Below, piece after piece: positions 1 through 9,690 of a DNA stretch of 64,000 nucleotides. The first letter of the stretch is position 1; each line of letters opens with the position of its first letter. The DNA comes from Athripsodes cinereus (lineage: Eukaryota; Arthropoda; Insecta; Trichoptera; Leptoceridae). Both the position numbers and the translations under genes were made by a program. The stretch is taken from the NCBI GenBank assembly GCA_947579605.1, contig OX388319.1:22705447-22769446 (forward strand), read 5' to 3'. The notes under the pieces were generated by a model that was given only the letters and a program-made list of their open reading frames with translations, did no database searches and was not told the origin of the DNA.

Positions 1-447
1 CACTCAATGGCTATGGACAATATATCCTACAAAGAAGCATCTACTCGTCATCTTCCTGCAATATCCAGTTTTGCAGAAAAAGTTGCATCTGCTCCTCAAT
101 CTTCCCCTACTCAATCATCTACTGTCACTAAAATTTCAAAAACAACGAAAAATCACCACCCACCCGTTCACAACAAACCAATTAACACTGATCACGAAAA
201 CCTCCTATTCTACAAAAATGGCCAAGCTTCGAATCCTGTAGACGGATGTGCCTTAAATGGCAATTCCACCCCAGACAATCCAAAACCCTCAACTTCTGAC
301 CTCCAAACTATTTTGAATTGTTTTATGCAATTATTCTTTCAACTAATGTCACAACCCAATTCTTTACCGTCCATCGCTGCCTCTCTTCCTTCAATACTCA
401 CTTCTATTCATAAAAATCATAATGGTGACCAACAAGACAAAAGCTAG
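1..447 (+). CDS. LINE ORF1 (gag-like), 3' part, runs in from before the window
   Basis: The frame is open from base 1, and the first in-frame ATG is at 7. The stop at 445-447 lies 26 nt inside ORF2, which starts at 422 in another frame. This ORF1/ORF2 overlap is typical of non-LTR retrotransposons. The visible 148 residues are rich in Ser, Thr, Pro and Asn, with a short hydrophobic stretch (ILNCFMQLFFQLM) near the C-terminus. No CCHC zinc knuckle is visible; in related ORF1 proteins these lie further upstream, outside the window. By family, the product would be the RNA-binding particle protein of the element. The assignment rests mainly on its position directly before ORF2, since the sequence itself is not conserved enough to recognise. 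Confidence 0.7.
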   Translation, partial: HSMAMDNISYKEASTRHLPAISSFAEKVASAPQSSPTQSSTVTKISKTTKNHHPPVHNKPINTDHENLLFYKNGQASNPVDGCALNGNSTPDNPKPSTSDLQTILNCFMQLFFQLMSQPNSLPSIAASLPSILTSIHKNHNGDQQDKS

Positions 448-3400
448 TTTTTCAAAGCTCAATATTATCCAATGGAACAGCCGAAGTATCGTTTCAAATA
501 GAAGCGAAGCAATATCACTCATAAAAAAATTTGACATTTCCGTCGCAGCCATTTCTGAAACATGGTTACATCCAGAATCCCTTTTTAATCTGCCCGGATA
601 CATGTCTGTTCGTGATGATCGTTTGGATGGAAAAGGGGGTGCAGCTTTGTTTATAAAGTCTGATATCCCCTATATCCGAATACCATTGCCCAAACGTGCA
701 GATTTCCAAATTGTTGCTGTGGACATTTCTGGAACATCTTTTGTCTCTGTTTATCTACCCCCTAAGACTCCATTTGACCTTACATATTTCAATCATTTGC
801 TTCACAAAATTTCAAAATCTTTTATACTCTTGGGAGACTTTAATGCACATTCCACTTCATGGGGTTGCCACTCCACAGATTCGTGTGGGAAAGCTATTCT
901 TGATTTTATAGATAGTAATACGCTTTGTATCCTCAACGACGGATCCCCTACTCGCTTTTCTCCTCCCACACAAAATTCTAGTGCCGTGGATCTCACCATT
1001 TGCACTGCTGACCTAGCTCCATCTACAGTATGGCATGTTCTGGAAGATCCTTACTCCAGTGATCATTTCCCAATTAAAGTAGCAGTAAACGTTAAGTTTA
1101 ATATTAATATTAAGAAAAATCGTCGAAATTGTTTTAACACTGGGCGGGCTGATTGGGACAGCTTTAAAACCTCTCTTGAGGCGTCTTTTCTGCGGGAACA
1201 AGTTCCTTCGGATATTGATACTATGACATCAACCTTAACCGAACATATAATATCTGCGGCTAATTCGTCAATCCCGCGTGCATCATCATCTCGCAATCTA
1301 AAAGAGTCTCCCCCATGGTGGGACCCAGAGTGTAGTGCCGCAGTGCAAGATCGAAAAAACGCAATGCGAAAGTATAGAAAGGATATGTCGCTTGGAAATT
1401 ACTTGGAGGTTAAGAGGTTGCAAGCTTTGGCAAAGCGAATCTTGCAACGTAAAAAGAGACAGGGATGGCGAAATTTTTGTTCCTCATTGTCACCAGAAAC
1501 TGCTGCCTCGGAGGTTTGGAGCATGATTCGCCGATTTAGGGGCTCATTCTCTCAGCCAAATAAATCGTCCCAAATAGGGGAATGCATAGAAGATTTCCTG
1601 GATCGACTTGCTCCACCTTTTGTTGCTAACCAAATAGAGTCTCTTTCATTACATACAGAGGATCCAACGGCAAGTTGGTTGGCAGAAAAATTTACATTTA
1701 ATGAACTTCTATCAGCGGTAAAAAGTTGCATCTCTGACTCTGCCCCTGGAGTGGATTTTATTAACTACTCCATGATAAAACACTGTCCTGCCCCAGTTTT
1801 ATCCACAATTTTATCCATCTACAACTTGGCCCTAAATTCATCGATAATTCCTCTGGCATGGAAAAAACAATTGGTCGTCCCTATTTTGAAAAATGGCAAG
1901 AACCCTTCTCTAGCATCTTCATATAGACCCATAGCATTGTCATGTTGTTTGCTCAAAATCCTTGAGCTCATGGTTAAGGTGCGTCTGGAGTGGTTTGTGG
2001 AAAATAGGTGTCTCCTCCCCCCTCATCAACTCGGATTTAGGAAAGAAAAATCTTGTCTCGACAACGTAAGTATCTTGGTGACTGATATTCAGCTTGCTCA
2101 ATTGGAACAGAAGAGCACAGTTGCGTGTTTTGCAGATATATCCAGCGCCTATGATAATGTCGATATTAATACTTTAAAACGAAAATTGAGCAATATAGGA
2201 GTCCCAAATTCTCTTACTAGCTTGATATTCGACATGCTAACTCAAAGAGAGATTGTGATCGACACTCCAGACGGTCAGGTACGTAGAACGGTTTTCAAAG
2301 GCTTGCCCCAGGGTTCAGTGCTGAGCCCTTTATTGTTTAATATATATTCATATGACATTCATGACCTCCTCCCAAATGATTGTAAATTATTGCAATATGC
2401 CGATGACTTAGTTATATATGTGCATCATAAAGATATTAAAGTCGGAGCTGATCAATTGAGTCAGGTAATGAAGGGCTTGAGCACATGGCTTTTTGACAAT
2501 AGTCTTAATCTCGCTCCGGATAAAAGTAAGGTAGTTGTTTTCTCCAAAAAACGAAATCCTCCAAACGTTGATGTTTTGTTTGAGGGAACTCAGATTCCTA
2601 GTGTGGATTCTGTTAAATTCTTGGGGATGAATTTACAGAGAAAGTTGTCATGGAACATCCACATAGACCTTATTGTGAGCAAATGTGAAAAAAACTTGAA
2701 TATTCTTCGTGCGGTTTCGCGGGTTTGGTGGGGCGCACACCCCTCAACGCTGAAGATGTTATACTCCTCTCTGATTCGAAGTCATTTGGACTATGGCAGC
2801 TATCTTTTGGATCCTTTACCAAAATATCAAGCTTACAAATTAGATAAGATTCAGTCACAGTGTTTGCGCCTTATATTGGGGGCAATGAGATCGTCTCCAA
2901 TAGTCTCTCTGCAGGTAGAAGTAGGCGAGATGCCATTATTCCTACGACGAAAATTCCTGGCATGTAAGTTCATTATGAAGAGAATCGAATACGTGGATAA
3001 CCCACTTATTCTGAGTTTAAGTGCTTTGGCCAATAGGGTCTGCGGTGAGGAAACTACTTACAGAAAGGTTCCACCGTTGCTTGCCTCTTGTTTTCATTCA
3101 CTTATGTCAGATATTCCAATATACCCTAGAGAAAAATTACCTCTATTCACGACCCCTTTCAAAGCTCTATCTTTTCCTCTTCAGATTGAGGAGTCAATAG
3201 GTATTTTCAAATCATATTCATCTCAAAACCATAATAGTAATAACCAAATATTCATGTCGACTACTGAAGAGAGATGGCCAAATCACGTGGCTATATTCAC
3301 TGACGGATCCAAGTGTTCCCAAGGTTGTGGCTCTGCTTTTTATATTCCATCACTTCATTTGGAAGGGATTTTCAAAATTCCCATACTCTCTTCAATATTT

Positions 3401-4141
3401 ACCGCAGAATGCATAGCAATGAAAGAGGCACTGCTAAAAATCATCCATCTAAAAATAAGATTTTCAGTAATATACACTGACTCACTTTCACTTCTTCAAA
3501 ACCTTAAATCTAATGCGAAAAAGTGTAGCAACAGTATAGTATTTGAAATCCGACATCTTGCATTCTATGCCTCATGCATGGGATATGATATTGTTTTCTG
3601 TTGGATCCCGTCTCATATTGGAATATCCGGAAACGAAGCCGTTGACCGCCTGGCAAAATTGGCCTGCACAGGCGGGTGCTTGCCTAACGCATTTTCCCAA
3701 CCCACGGACGATTTCTTACCCACCATCATGAATCTCATAAGGTCGGAGTGGCACAGTTATTGGCAAATATCAGCAACCGGAATGTTCTATAAAAACATAC
3801 AAAAAAAGATTCCATGTCGTCCGTGGTTTGAAATTGAGAGACAATCAAAATTGGACATTTCCCTCATTTCCAGAATGCGAATCGGACATTGTTTGGTTGC
3901 CACCCACTTAGCAAGGATCGGAGTTTTCCCCTCCCCTGAGTGCGAATGTGGTACCAATGAGGAATCTCTGGACCATGTATTTTTCGAGTGCCCCAAATAT
4001 GACAGATCAGAATTCATGGATAATCTCGTGGAAGAATGCATTACATACCCCCTCAATGTGCAATTTTTACTATCATTGAACTCAATAGAGGTGTATAAAT
4101 GTATGACAAAATTCCTCAAACTAAATAATAAAAATATTTAA
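422..4141 (+). CDS. Intact LINE ORF2: endonuclease, reverse transcriptase, RNase H (I-group-like)
   Basis: This is one uninterrupted 1239-aa frame. Residues about 10-235 form an exonuclease/endonuclease/phosphatase-type endonuclease, with GDFNAHSTSWG and SDHFPI motifs. Residues about 460-740 are the reverse transcriptase: SYRPIALSCCLLKILE, LGFRKEKSCLDN, GLPQGSVLSPLLFNIY and the catalytic YADD near residue 657. Residues about 955-1090 are RNase H, with FTDGSK, AECIAM, YTDSLS and a GNEAVDRLAK block giving the four acidic residues. A CxC...H...C cysteine cluster (CECGTNEESLDHVFFEC) lies near residue 1175. In this family the protein nicks target DNA and copies the element RNA onto it. An RNase H domain points to the I/R1/Loa side of LINEs; the exact clade is inference. 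No stop or frameshift is seen, so the copy is young. Confidence 0.95.
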   Translation: MVTNKTKASFSKLNIIQWNSRSIVSNRSEAISLIKKFDISVAAISETWLHPESLFNLPGYMSVRDDRLDGKGGAALFIKSDIPYIRIPLPKRADFQIVAVDISGTSFVSVYLPPKTPFDLTYFNHLLHKISKSFILLGDFNAHSTSWGCHSTDSCGKAILDFIDSNTLCILNDGSPTRFSPPTQNSSAVDLTICTADLAPSTVWHVLEDPYSSDHFPIKVAVNVKFNINIKKNRRNCFNTGRADWDSFKTSLEASFLREQVPSDIDTMTSTLTEHIISAANSSIPRASSSRNLKESPPWWDPECSAAVQDRKNAMRKYRKDMSLGNYLEVKRLQALAKRILQRKKRQGWRNFCSSLSPETAASEVWSMIRRFRGSFSQPNKSSQIGECIEDFLDRLAPPFVANQIESLSLHTEDPTASWLAEKFTFNELLSAVKSCISDSAPGVDFINYSMIKHCPAPVLSTILSIYNLALNSSIIPLAWKKQLVVPILKNGKNPSLASSYRPIALSCCLLKILELMVKVRLEWFVENRCLLPPHQLGFRKEKSCLDNVSILVTDIQLAQLEQKSTVACFADISSAYDNVDINTLKRKLSNIGVPNSLTSLIFDMLTQREIVIDTPDGQVRRTVFKGLPQGSVLSPLLFNIYSYDIHDLLPNDCKLLQYADDLVIYVHHKDIKVGADQLSQVMKGLSTWLFDNSLNLAPDKSKVVVFSKKRNPPNVDVLFEGTQIPSVDSVKFLGMNLQRKLSWNIHIDLIVSKCEKNLNILRAVSRVWWGAHPSTLKMLYSSLIRSHLDYGSYLLDPLPKYQAYKLDKIQSQCLRLILGAMRSSPIVSLQVEVGEMPLFLRRKFLACKFIMKRIEYVDNPLILSLSALANRVCGEETTYRKVPPLLASCFHSLMSDIPIYPREKLPLFTTPFKALSFPLQIEESIGIFKSYSSQNHNSNNQIFMSTTEERWPNHVAIFTDGSKCSQGCGSAFYIPSLHLEGIFKIPILSSIFTAECIAMKEALLKIIHLKIRFSVIYTDSLSLLQNLKSNAKKCSNSIVFEIRHLAFYASCMGYDIVFCWIPSHIGISGNEAVDRLAKLACTGGCLPNAFSQPTDDFLPTIMNLIRSEWHSYWQISATGMFYKNIQKKIPCRPWFEIERQSKLDISLISRMRIGHCLVATHLARIGVFPSPECECGTNEESLDHVFFECPKYDRSEFMDNLVEECITYPLNVQFLLSLNSIEVYKCMTKFLKLNNKNI

Positions 4142-4432
4142 CTTTTCGAGTCACCTTGTTATTGAATTAGAATAGGTATAATTAGTTATAATAGGTAGCT
4201 GTGTGTTAGTGTAAACAACAGCTGTGCGATGCATCGAATGAAGTATTGTCATTATTATTTACTACCCCGTCTTTGTATTAAGGTTCATTTTGCTGTGAAA
4301 CACCTCATTATTGTTTTTTTGTTTTTTTAATACATATATCATTGTTAAAAACCCGTTGTTCCATATTGGCCTAAATCACTCGCAAACGAGTGGATGGCCT
4401 TGAGAAGAATAGAATAGAATAGAACAGAACAG
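4142..4432 (+). repeat. 3' UTR and tail of the I-like LINE, with terminal stem-loop
   Basis: The non-coding 3' end of the element follows the ORF2 stop. At 4377-4392 there is a perfect hairpin, CACTCG-CAAA-CGAGTG. It is followed by GGATGGCCTT and a GAATA/GAACA pentamer tail (4407-4432). The same hairpin and pentamer tail recur at 5628-5684, and a variant hairpin occurs near 41463, so this is probably the RNA end recognised during target-primed reverse transcription. Confidence 0.8.
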
Positions 4433-5499
4433 ATATTATGTAGTTATATACTCACTAAAGATTTTGTAGGTCTTCTTTACACTACTAAACTGGCTTGATT
4501 AACTAGTATTCAACTGGTTGATGACCAAACAATTGCATTCGTTTAGCGCAAACAAAATTGATTATACATACCTATTCATTTTTATATTACTTTTTTGTAA
4601 CACAGGCCATAAAAGCGACAGTAACTTAAACATTATTGAAGATATAAAGGTAATTTTCAAAGGTCAGCTATCATTCAATCATATAAGTTAGATACTTCAG
4701 AGGTAGTATTTTCATACAGAATTTTACCCATTTTAAATATCTTATTTTTTATTATACGAAAAGGATACCTCTATGCTCATAACTTGTGGTCAGGATAGCG
4801 GGAAATACTGTGATGATATAATATAAATATTACAATATTGAAAAATGACAAATAAATAGAGTAGCGACAAAAAATCTAGTAATGGTCATAGTAATCATCA
4901 ACAAAAAGGAGTGTTTCTTTATGGAACTGACAGTGAATGCGAATATTTAAAAAACTTTCTTTATTCTATGCTTTCGTTAAATTATGTAGTTTTTTATGAC
5001 ACTTTGATCATCTGTTGTTTTTTCATTGGCACAATCACTGATATCGAGTGAAATGCCATTACCGACTAAAAAATAGGTATCTGACGCATTTTATGTAGTT
5101 TGAAAAATCCTTTGATTGTCAAAATTCAATGTGACCATGAAAATAATAATTAAGTAGGAATAATATCAGTCTACTTAACAATAATAATAATAATTATTAA
5201 TAATAATACCAGTTAAACTAGATAAATTAAAAATTTCTCTTGTAATTTCCTTTTGAATATCCGTCCCTTTTACTCGTATAACAATAAACTAATCATTATC
5301 AATACTTAGTTACTTTTCAGGTAAATTTATTCTGAAACAATGTTGACTTTTAATTTAAATAATACCGTTGTCTTTAATGTTTCTTATCTTTCATCATTCT
5401 ATGGTAAATCAACGTACATTTATTACAGGGTATTTACAGAACTGGGCATTATTAATCAATAATAAATTAACCCAGTTAAAAGTGATTTTTTTTTTAAAA
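4433..5499. other. AT-rich stretch without recognisable gene
   Basis: No coding frame or known repeat is supported here. It holds short AT runs such as an (ATA/ATT)n tract near 5180-5205. Probably old intergenic sequence. Confidence 0.5.
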
Positions 5500-5605
5500 A
5501 AGATATATCTGGGTTTTGTTATAAACCCAAATACGACCTTATACACCTTTCACACTAAGCTAAAAGCTTGTGCCGTGAAAGGGCTTCTTATTCGTTCAGT
5601 TGTTG
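5500..5605 (-). repeat. SINE 3' fragment (AAGCTTTTAGCTTA family)
   Basis: Read on the minus strand it runs from CCCTTTCACGGCACAAGC through GTGTATAAGGT to a GGGTTTATAACAAAACCC hairpin-like end. The same sequence appears in the SINE at 50506-50660 (plus strand) and at 7640-7770 (minus strand). The tRNA-like head is missing here. Confidence 0.6.
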
Positions 5606-5612
5606 GTTGATT

Positions 5613-5699
5613 GAAAATGTAACACAATGCCCTGATCACTCGTAAACGAGTGGATGACCTTTTAAAATAGAATAGAATAGAATAGAAAATGTAACACAA
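5613..5699 (+). mobile_element. 57-bp LINE-tail insertion with 15-bp target-site duplication
   Basis: The 15-mer GAAAATGTAACACAA occurs at 5613-5627 and again, perfectly, at 5685-5699. Between them are 57 bp (5628-5684) holding the hairpin CACTCG-TAAA-CGAGTG, then GGATGACCTT and a TAGAA pentamer tail. This matches the 3' end of the LINE at 1-4432. It reads as an extremely 5'-truncated retrotransposition product that kept only the recognition stem-loop and the tail. Confidence 0.88.
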
Positions 5700-5867
5700 G
5701 TTTCAGTAAATCGTTATGGTTATTTCTTGAAGCTAAAAATTTTCCAGTTATAATTTGAAACTAAAAACAAAAAAAGCCTTTCGGGGTTTTTATACTTACT
5801 TTTCGGATCCGTACTTTAGACCTTGACACTCCTGTGTGCAGTGACCTATATAGTTTTGTCATTCGCC

Positions 5868-6108
5868 ATCATTAAGTCAATCTCATTACATGCATTGCGC
5901 ACAGCGGGCATTGCAATATGTGAGAATCACTCTGCACCTCCCCGCAATCGCAGTTAGTGTCCTCCCTATCCAATAATCCCCACTTCTGCTGGTTTATTTT
6001 GCACCTAGTCACCCCAACACTTAGTCTGTTCAGTTTCAGCCACATGGGGTTTCTATAAATAATGTACCTGTGTGATAAGCAGCTCTTTAAAAAATCACAG
6101 AAAAACAC
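5868..6108 (-). pseudogene. LINE ORF2 C-terminal fragment (DCGEVQSDSH type)
   Basis: A minus-strand frame of about 78 codons contains WLKLNRLSVGVTRCK, then NCDCGEVQSDSHILQCPLC. This is the C-terminal Cys/His cluster (CxC...H...C) seen after the RT domain in many LINE ORF2 proteins. A second copy of the same family is at 24537-24725. No RT core remains and the fragment has no start of its own, so it is a dead 5'-truncated insertion. Confidence 0.75.
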
Positions 6109-7119
6109 CGCTCCCTAGAAAACGTTATGTAATCGATTTAACCGAAGCTCTTTTTAACGGTATTTACCGTTACAGTCAAATAAAATTGGGATTAACTTAA
6201 TTGAAATAATAATCAAAATTTAACTGGAAGTTAATAAATTCGTCAATCCATAATTCGTTGAATTCCAGGTCAGCGTATTTAGAATAATTATTGCAATAAA
6301 CTTTAATCAATTTATTAAAGATGGTATTGAAATGAATAATTTTACTAATAATGAAGATTCTCAACCAACTTACTGAGAACTTTGTAAATCAAATCATTTT
6401 GTTATTTAAGAGAACTGTAAAAATCGTTTTAAAATCCCGTTCCTATAAGATATTTAATATCGTTTATTTAGCGATAAGGTTTGCTATTTTTCTTGAACTT
6501 CTTTACTTTTATCGGCACAAATAGGACAAGTGCCAATAGAAAAATAAGACAATCTATGTCATACCTCATCGCTGAACGGAAAGTGACAATTGTCTTATTT
6601 GTGATGTTTTATGAAGATCCGCCTTTTGCAGAACATTCGAAACTTACAGAAAACATGGCCGGTAAAGAGACATTTTCTTTACCGGAAATTTCACGGAGTC
6701 TTCTAAAATTTACATATTTTATTTTCTGAAATTAACGTGAAAATTCACCATATTATAGTTGTTCGATAGCATTGAATATACTGATTAGAAGAGCCATAGT
6801 TTGTGGTTCCATTTCCAAGTGAAACTTATGTGTGGATGTTTCAGAAAAGTTTAATTCCCCGATGAAAACACGTTAAAATCATCTACAATATTATGTAAAC
6901 AATAGAAAACATATCCAATATTCAACTTTCAGTGAGCAGAGGGTGAATGATCCATAGAGGTTTGAAAGTGTTGTCTCTCAAACTACCAATCGGACTACCG
7001 TCAAAAGGGTCGATCCGTTGAGAATTTCGTGTTGGTCAGTGTCATTGGCACTTTGAGGAAATGAATCAACTTGCAAAATGCTAAGGTTTTTGAGAAATAT
7101 TAGTTATAAATTTTTCTCC
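6109..7119. other. Non-coding stretch with one decayed short repeat
   Basis: No supported gene. A degenerate minus-strand copy of the 245-bp RTE-tail repeat is recognisable at about 6530-6710 (CCTCATCGCTGAA, ACATTCGAAACTTACAGAAAA, TTCTTTACCGG). The rest is AT-rich sequence with nothing I can name. Confidence 0.5.
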
Positions 7120-7306
7120 TTCTCCTTGGGCACTTATTAGTCCCACAAAGTGGTGGGGTCTGCCATCCTTCTTTTGTTTCGCCACTTGGTTCTGTCGAGT
7201 GCATTCTTATGGAAAACATCGCAGTTCTGCATGTCTTGTCTCACTACTTCACGCCATCTGTGCTTTGGCCTTCCTCTTGGCCTCTTGCCGGTAACCTCGT
7301 TACATA
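7118..7306 (-). pseudogene. LINE ORF2 C-terminal remnant (GKRPRGRPKHRW)
   Basis: Read on the minus strand from about 7306, one open frame gives EVTGKRPRGRPKHRW, REVVRQDMQNCDVFHKNALDR and TKWRNKRRMADPTTLWD. A G-R-RGRP-RW motif followed by an R-WR segment is characteristic of the extreme C-terminus of RTE-like LINE proteins. Only this tail survives. Confidence 0.75.
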
Positions 7307-7374
7307 TGTATTAGTTATAAATTGTAGAATCAAAATGTGAAGTGAGCATCTGGCAATGAAATGGTCTTTCTCTT

Positions 7375-7470
7375 TTTTGCTTATGTTTTCGAGTATCCTG
7401 AAAAAAGCAGGTATTCGTTAAACATCACTATTAAGACAATTATTATCTACAATTCAGCGATGAGGGATAT
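7375..7470 (+). repeat. RTE-tail short repeat, partial
   Basis: It contains TTTTCGAGTATCCTGAAAAAAG, CAGGTATTCGTTAAACATC and ATTCAGCGATGAGG, the middle part of the 245-bp family. Both ends are lost. Confidence 0.6.
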
Positions 7471-7629
7471 TTTATTTATTTATTCTTCAGAGACACACAC
7501 AGAGAGTTGACAAAACATTCATAAAAATAAGAAAAAAAAGACACATTGATCCGGTATGTTTCCCACATGAATGTTTAATTTTTTAATGGCATGGAGTGAA
7601 CCATCTGCATATTTATTTCTTTCCGTTAG

Positions 7630-7815
7630 TTAGCTGGATACTTTTCTTCAAAGATATATTTGGGTTTTGTTCTAAACCCATATTTGGGTTTTGTTCTAAA
7701 CCCAAATACAACCTTATACACCCCTCATAGTAAGCTAAAAGCTTGTGTCGTGAAAAGGGAGTTTTCCGGCACCTGGGACTTCTTTTGGTGGGATATCCCG
7801 TGATGGTATAGTAGT
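7630..7815 (-). repeat. SINE 3' part with a duplicated terminal hairpin motif
   Basis: This is a minus-strand copy of the SINE tail seen at 50506-50660. The terminal GGGTTTAGAACAAAACCC unit is present twice in tandem (about 7660-7710). The piece 7770-7815 is the end of an RTE-tail short repeat (GGATATCCCGTGATGGTATAGTAG), now in the opposite orientation. Confidence 0.6.
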
Positions 7816-8143
7816 AATAGTAATTGGCCTGGAATCGATAGTGTACATAACCAAAAATCTCATATTTCAACTAATTACGTAGAAATATTCTTCGTGTTCA
7901 TTTCTATGAAACTCCATTTTCAAAAACAGTCATATCTTATCAAATTTACGTAAAAAAATATTAATCAGTCAAAATCTAATTAATTTTTGAACTTTACTTA
8001 CGTTTAACTACAAATGGATTTGTTCAGTTTCGATTCTAAACCACACATTTCTATAATGTATATTAACTATTAATTTGCCTGAAAAACAGTAATTAAAGGC
8101 TGATTATAAAAAGTAGCCCATTACATAATTACCCATTACTTGT

Positions 8144-8366
8144 CTGTCTGAAAGAAAGGGTGCGAGGAAGCGCGGGCTTGGTCACGTGGATCAAATTCTC
8201 CAGAACGGCCGTGTGTTGATTAAGAGGAACCAACGGGTCTGCATGAGAAATTGTATGAATGTGGAGGATGCGAAGGAAGTGTGTAAGGATAGATCTATTT
8301 GACGTTCCGTTCTCTCTGCCTACCCCACTTGGGACACGGCGTAAGGGAATAGTATAGAATGGATAG
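8144..8366 (+). pseudogene. RTE-like LINE 3' end (C-terminus and very short 3' UTR)
   Basis: Frame 8144-8344 reads LSERKGARKRG, then CMRNCMNVEDAKEVCKDRSI, a TGA stop where related copies have TGG, and then RSVLSAYPTWDTA and a stop at 8342-8344. Only about 20 nt of GGGAATAGTATAGAAT tail follow. The same C-terminus occurs at 34.1, 36.9, 42.1, 46.7 and 49.5 kb. Very short 3' UTRs are typical of the RTE clade. It is 5'-truncated and disabled by the in-frame stop. Confidence 0.8.
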
Positions 8367-9504
8367 TATAACCTATTACATTTCACATAGATTATTGTTA
8401 AAATTCATAATTTCCTTACTTTCTTTATCTACAATTTATTGTAATGAGATATCAAAATTCTATTGTACAAAATTTCCATGCGGTAATAGACCAATAAGAT
8501 ATATTACGCGTATACCTAATACAATGAACGTAAATTATTAATTTTGTTTTAAGATAATGTACTAACCCTGTATGTACATTGTTCACAAATTATGTGCGAT
8601 AATTATTTAATTTCTAATCTTATTATTAAGTATTTTCTTCTTAGAAGATAAAGTGCGTTGTATTTTATTATGTGAATAAATTTTATAACAAGAATAATGT
8701 TATCTGTTAAAAATAGAAAGCATTGTTATCACCATATATTAACGAATACATATTATAACATATTGCGTGTTGTTCAAATGATACACTATATTATGCGTCA
8801 ACTCTATAATATAACAAAACATTTTTTTTTATTGATAAACATCTTTCCGAGTCACCACACCTTCAATATGTTCTACGGTAGAAACATTTTGAAACAAAAT
8901 ACTCATTTCTTTTCCTATTTACTTATACTGAGCGTTCTCTTCTGGGTTTCTTATGAAATATCCTTCATCCTAATATCCTTGATATGGTATTTTCTCAGTA
9001 ATCTTATTACAATAGGTCTAAAGAATAACAATATGTTGGGTTGGTTTTCCAGCTAATTATCTTCTCTCATTACACATTCTGTACCTGAAACAAAAGGATA
9101 CAAATGGAGATGTACCCACATTCCTACCTTCAAAAATATTTACAAAGAGTGTACCAAACCTCATAATATAATGAATGACATAATTTTGTATTTGGATTGG
9201 GATTCCATATGAGTTGAATATGTATTCTACCCTTTTGCTCATCTTTAGAGTTCTCTTTATACCCTTATTCTAAATCTTAGAAGAGGAATAAATGAAAATG
9301 AATCAAACGTGAAATAAAAAATAAATTTCAAAAACGATCGCACTTGAGATGGTTTAAGTACTGTGAAAACGACACCAAAATCAAGTTTATTATATAAATT
9401 TCTTTATTTCAATGATGAATGAACAAAACACCTCAAGTATCTTCACAAAACGCAAAAGCTTTTGTCATGAAATTGGAATATGTCGACAGCGGAATGAATC
9501 GAAT
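8367..9504. other. AT-rich stretch, no supported gene
   Basis: A 119-codon open frame at 8697-9056 is present but looks like chance: it is hydrophobic only because of AT-rich codons, has no recognisable domain and shows no splice context. Nothing else is recognised. Confidence 0.5.
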
Positions 9505-9690
9505 TCAGCTCCTCTTGATTTATGTACAGATATTCCGGGTTATTTGGAAGACATCGCATTTTAGCGATAAACTCGCCCTCTGTACATTGAATTTATAATT
9601 GTTATTTTTATGCCACTATTTCATTATGTAATATTGTAACCAATGTAGGTACAGTGAAGAATAAAATAAATAATAAATAAATAAATAAAT
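9505..9690 (+). repeat. LINE 3' end with (AAATA)n tail
   Basis: It contains TTTAGCGATAAACTCGCCC and TCTGTACATTGAA, then a non-coding stretch ending in GTACAGTGAAGAATAAAAT and an ATAAATAAATA tail. A second copy of the same 3' end is at 60705-60850. No coding sequence of the parent element remains. Confidence 0.65.

Noticed and set aside
3787..4119. 110-codon minus-strand frame
   Set aside because: It is the shadow of LINE ORF2, which is well supported on the + strand.
8697..9056. 119-codon hydrophobic frame that could pass for a membrane protein
   Set aside because: It has AT-driven codons, no domain, no conserved motif, no promoter or splice context, and sits in repeat-rich sequence.
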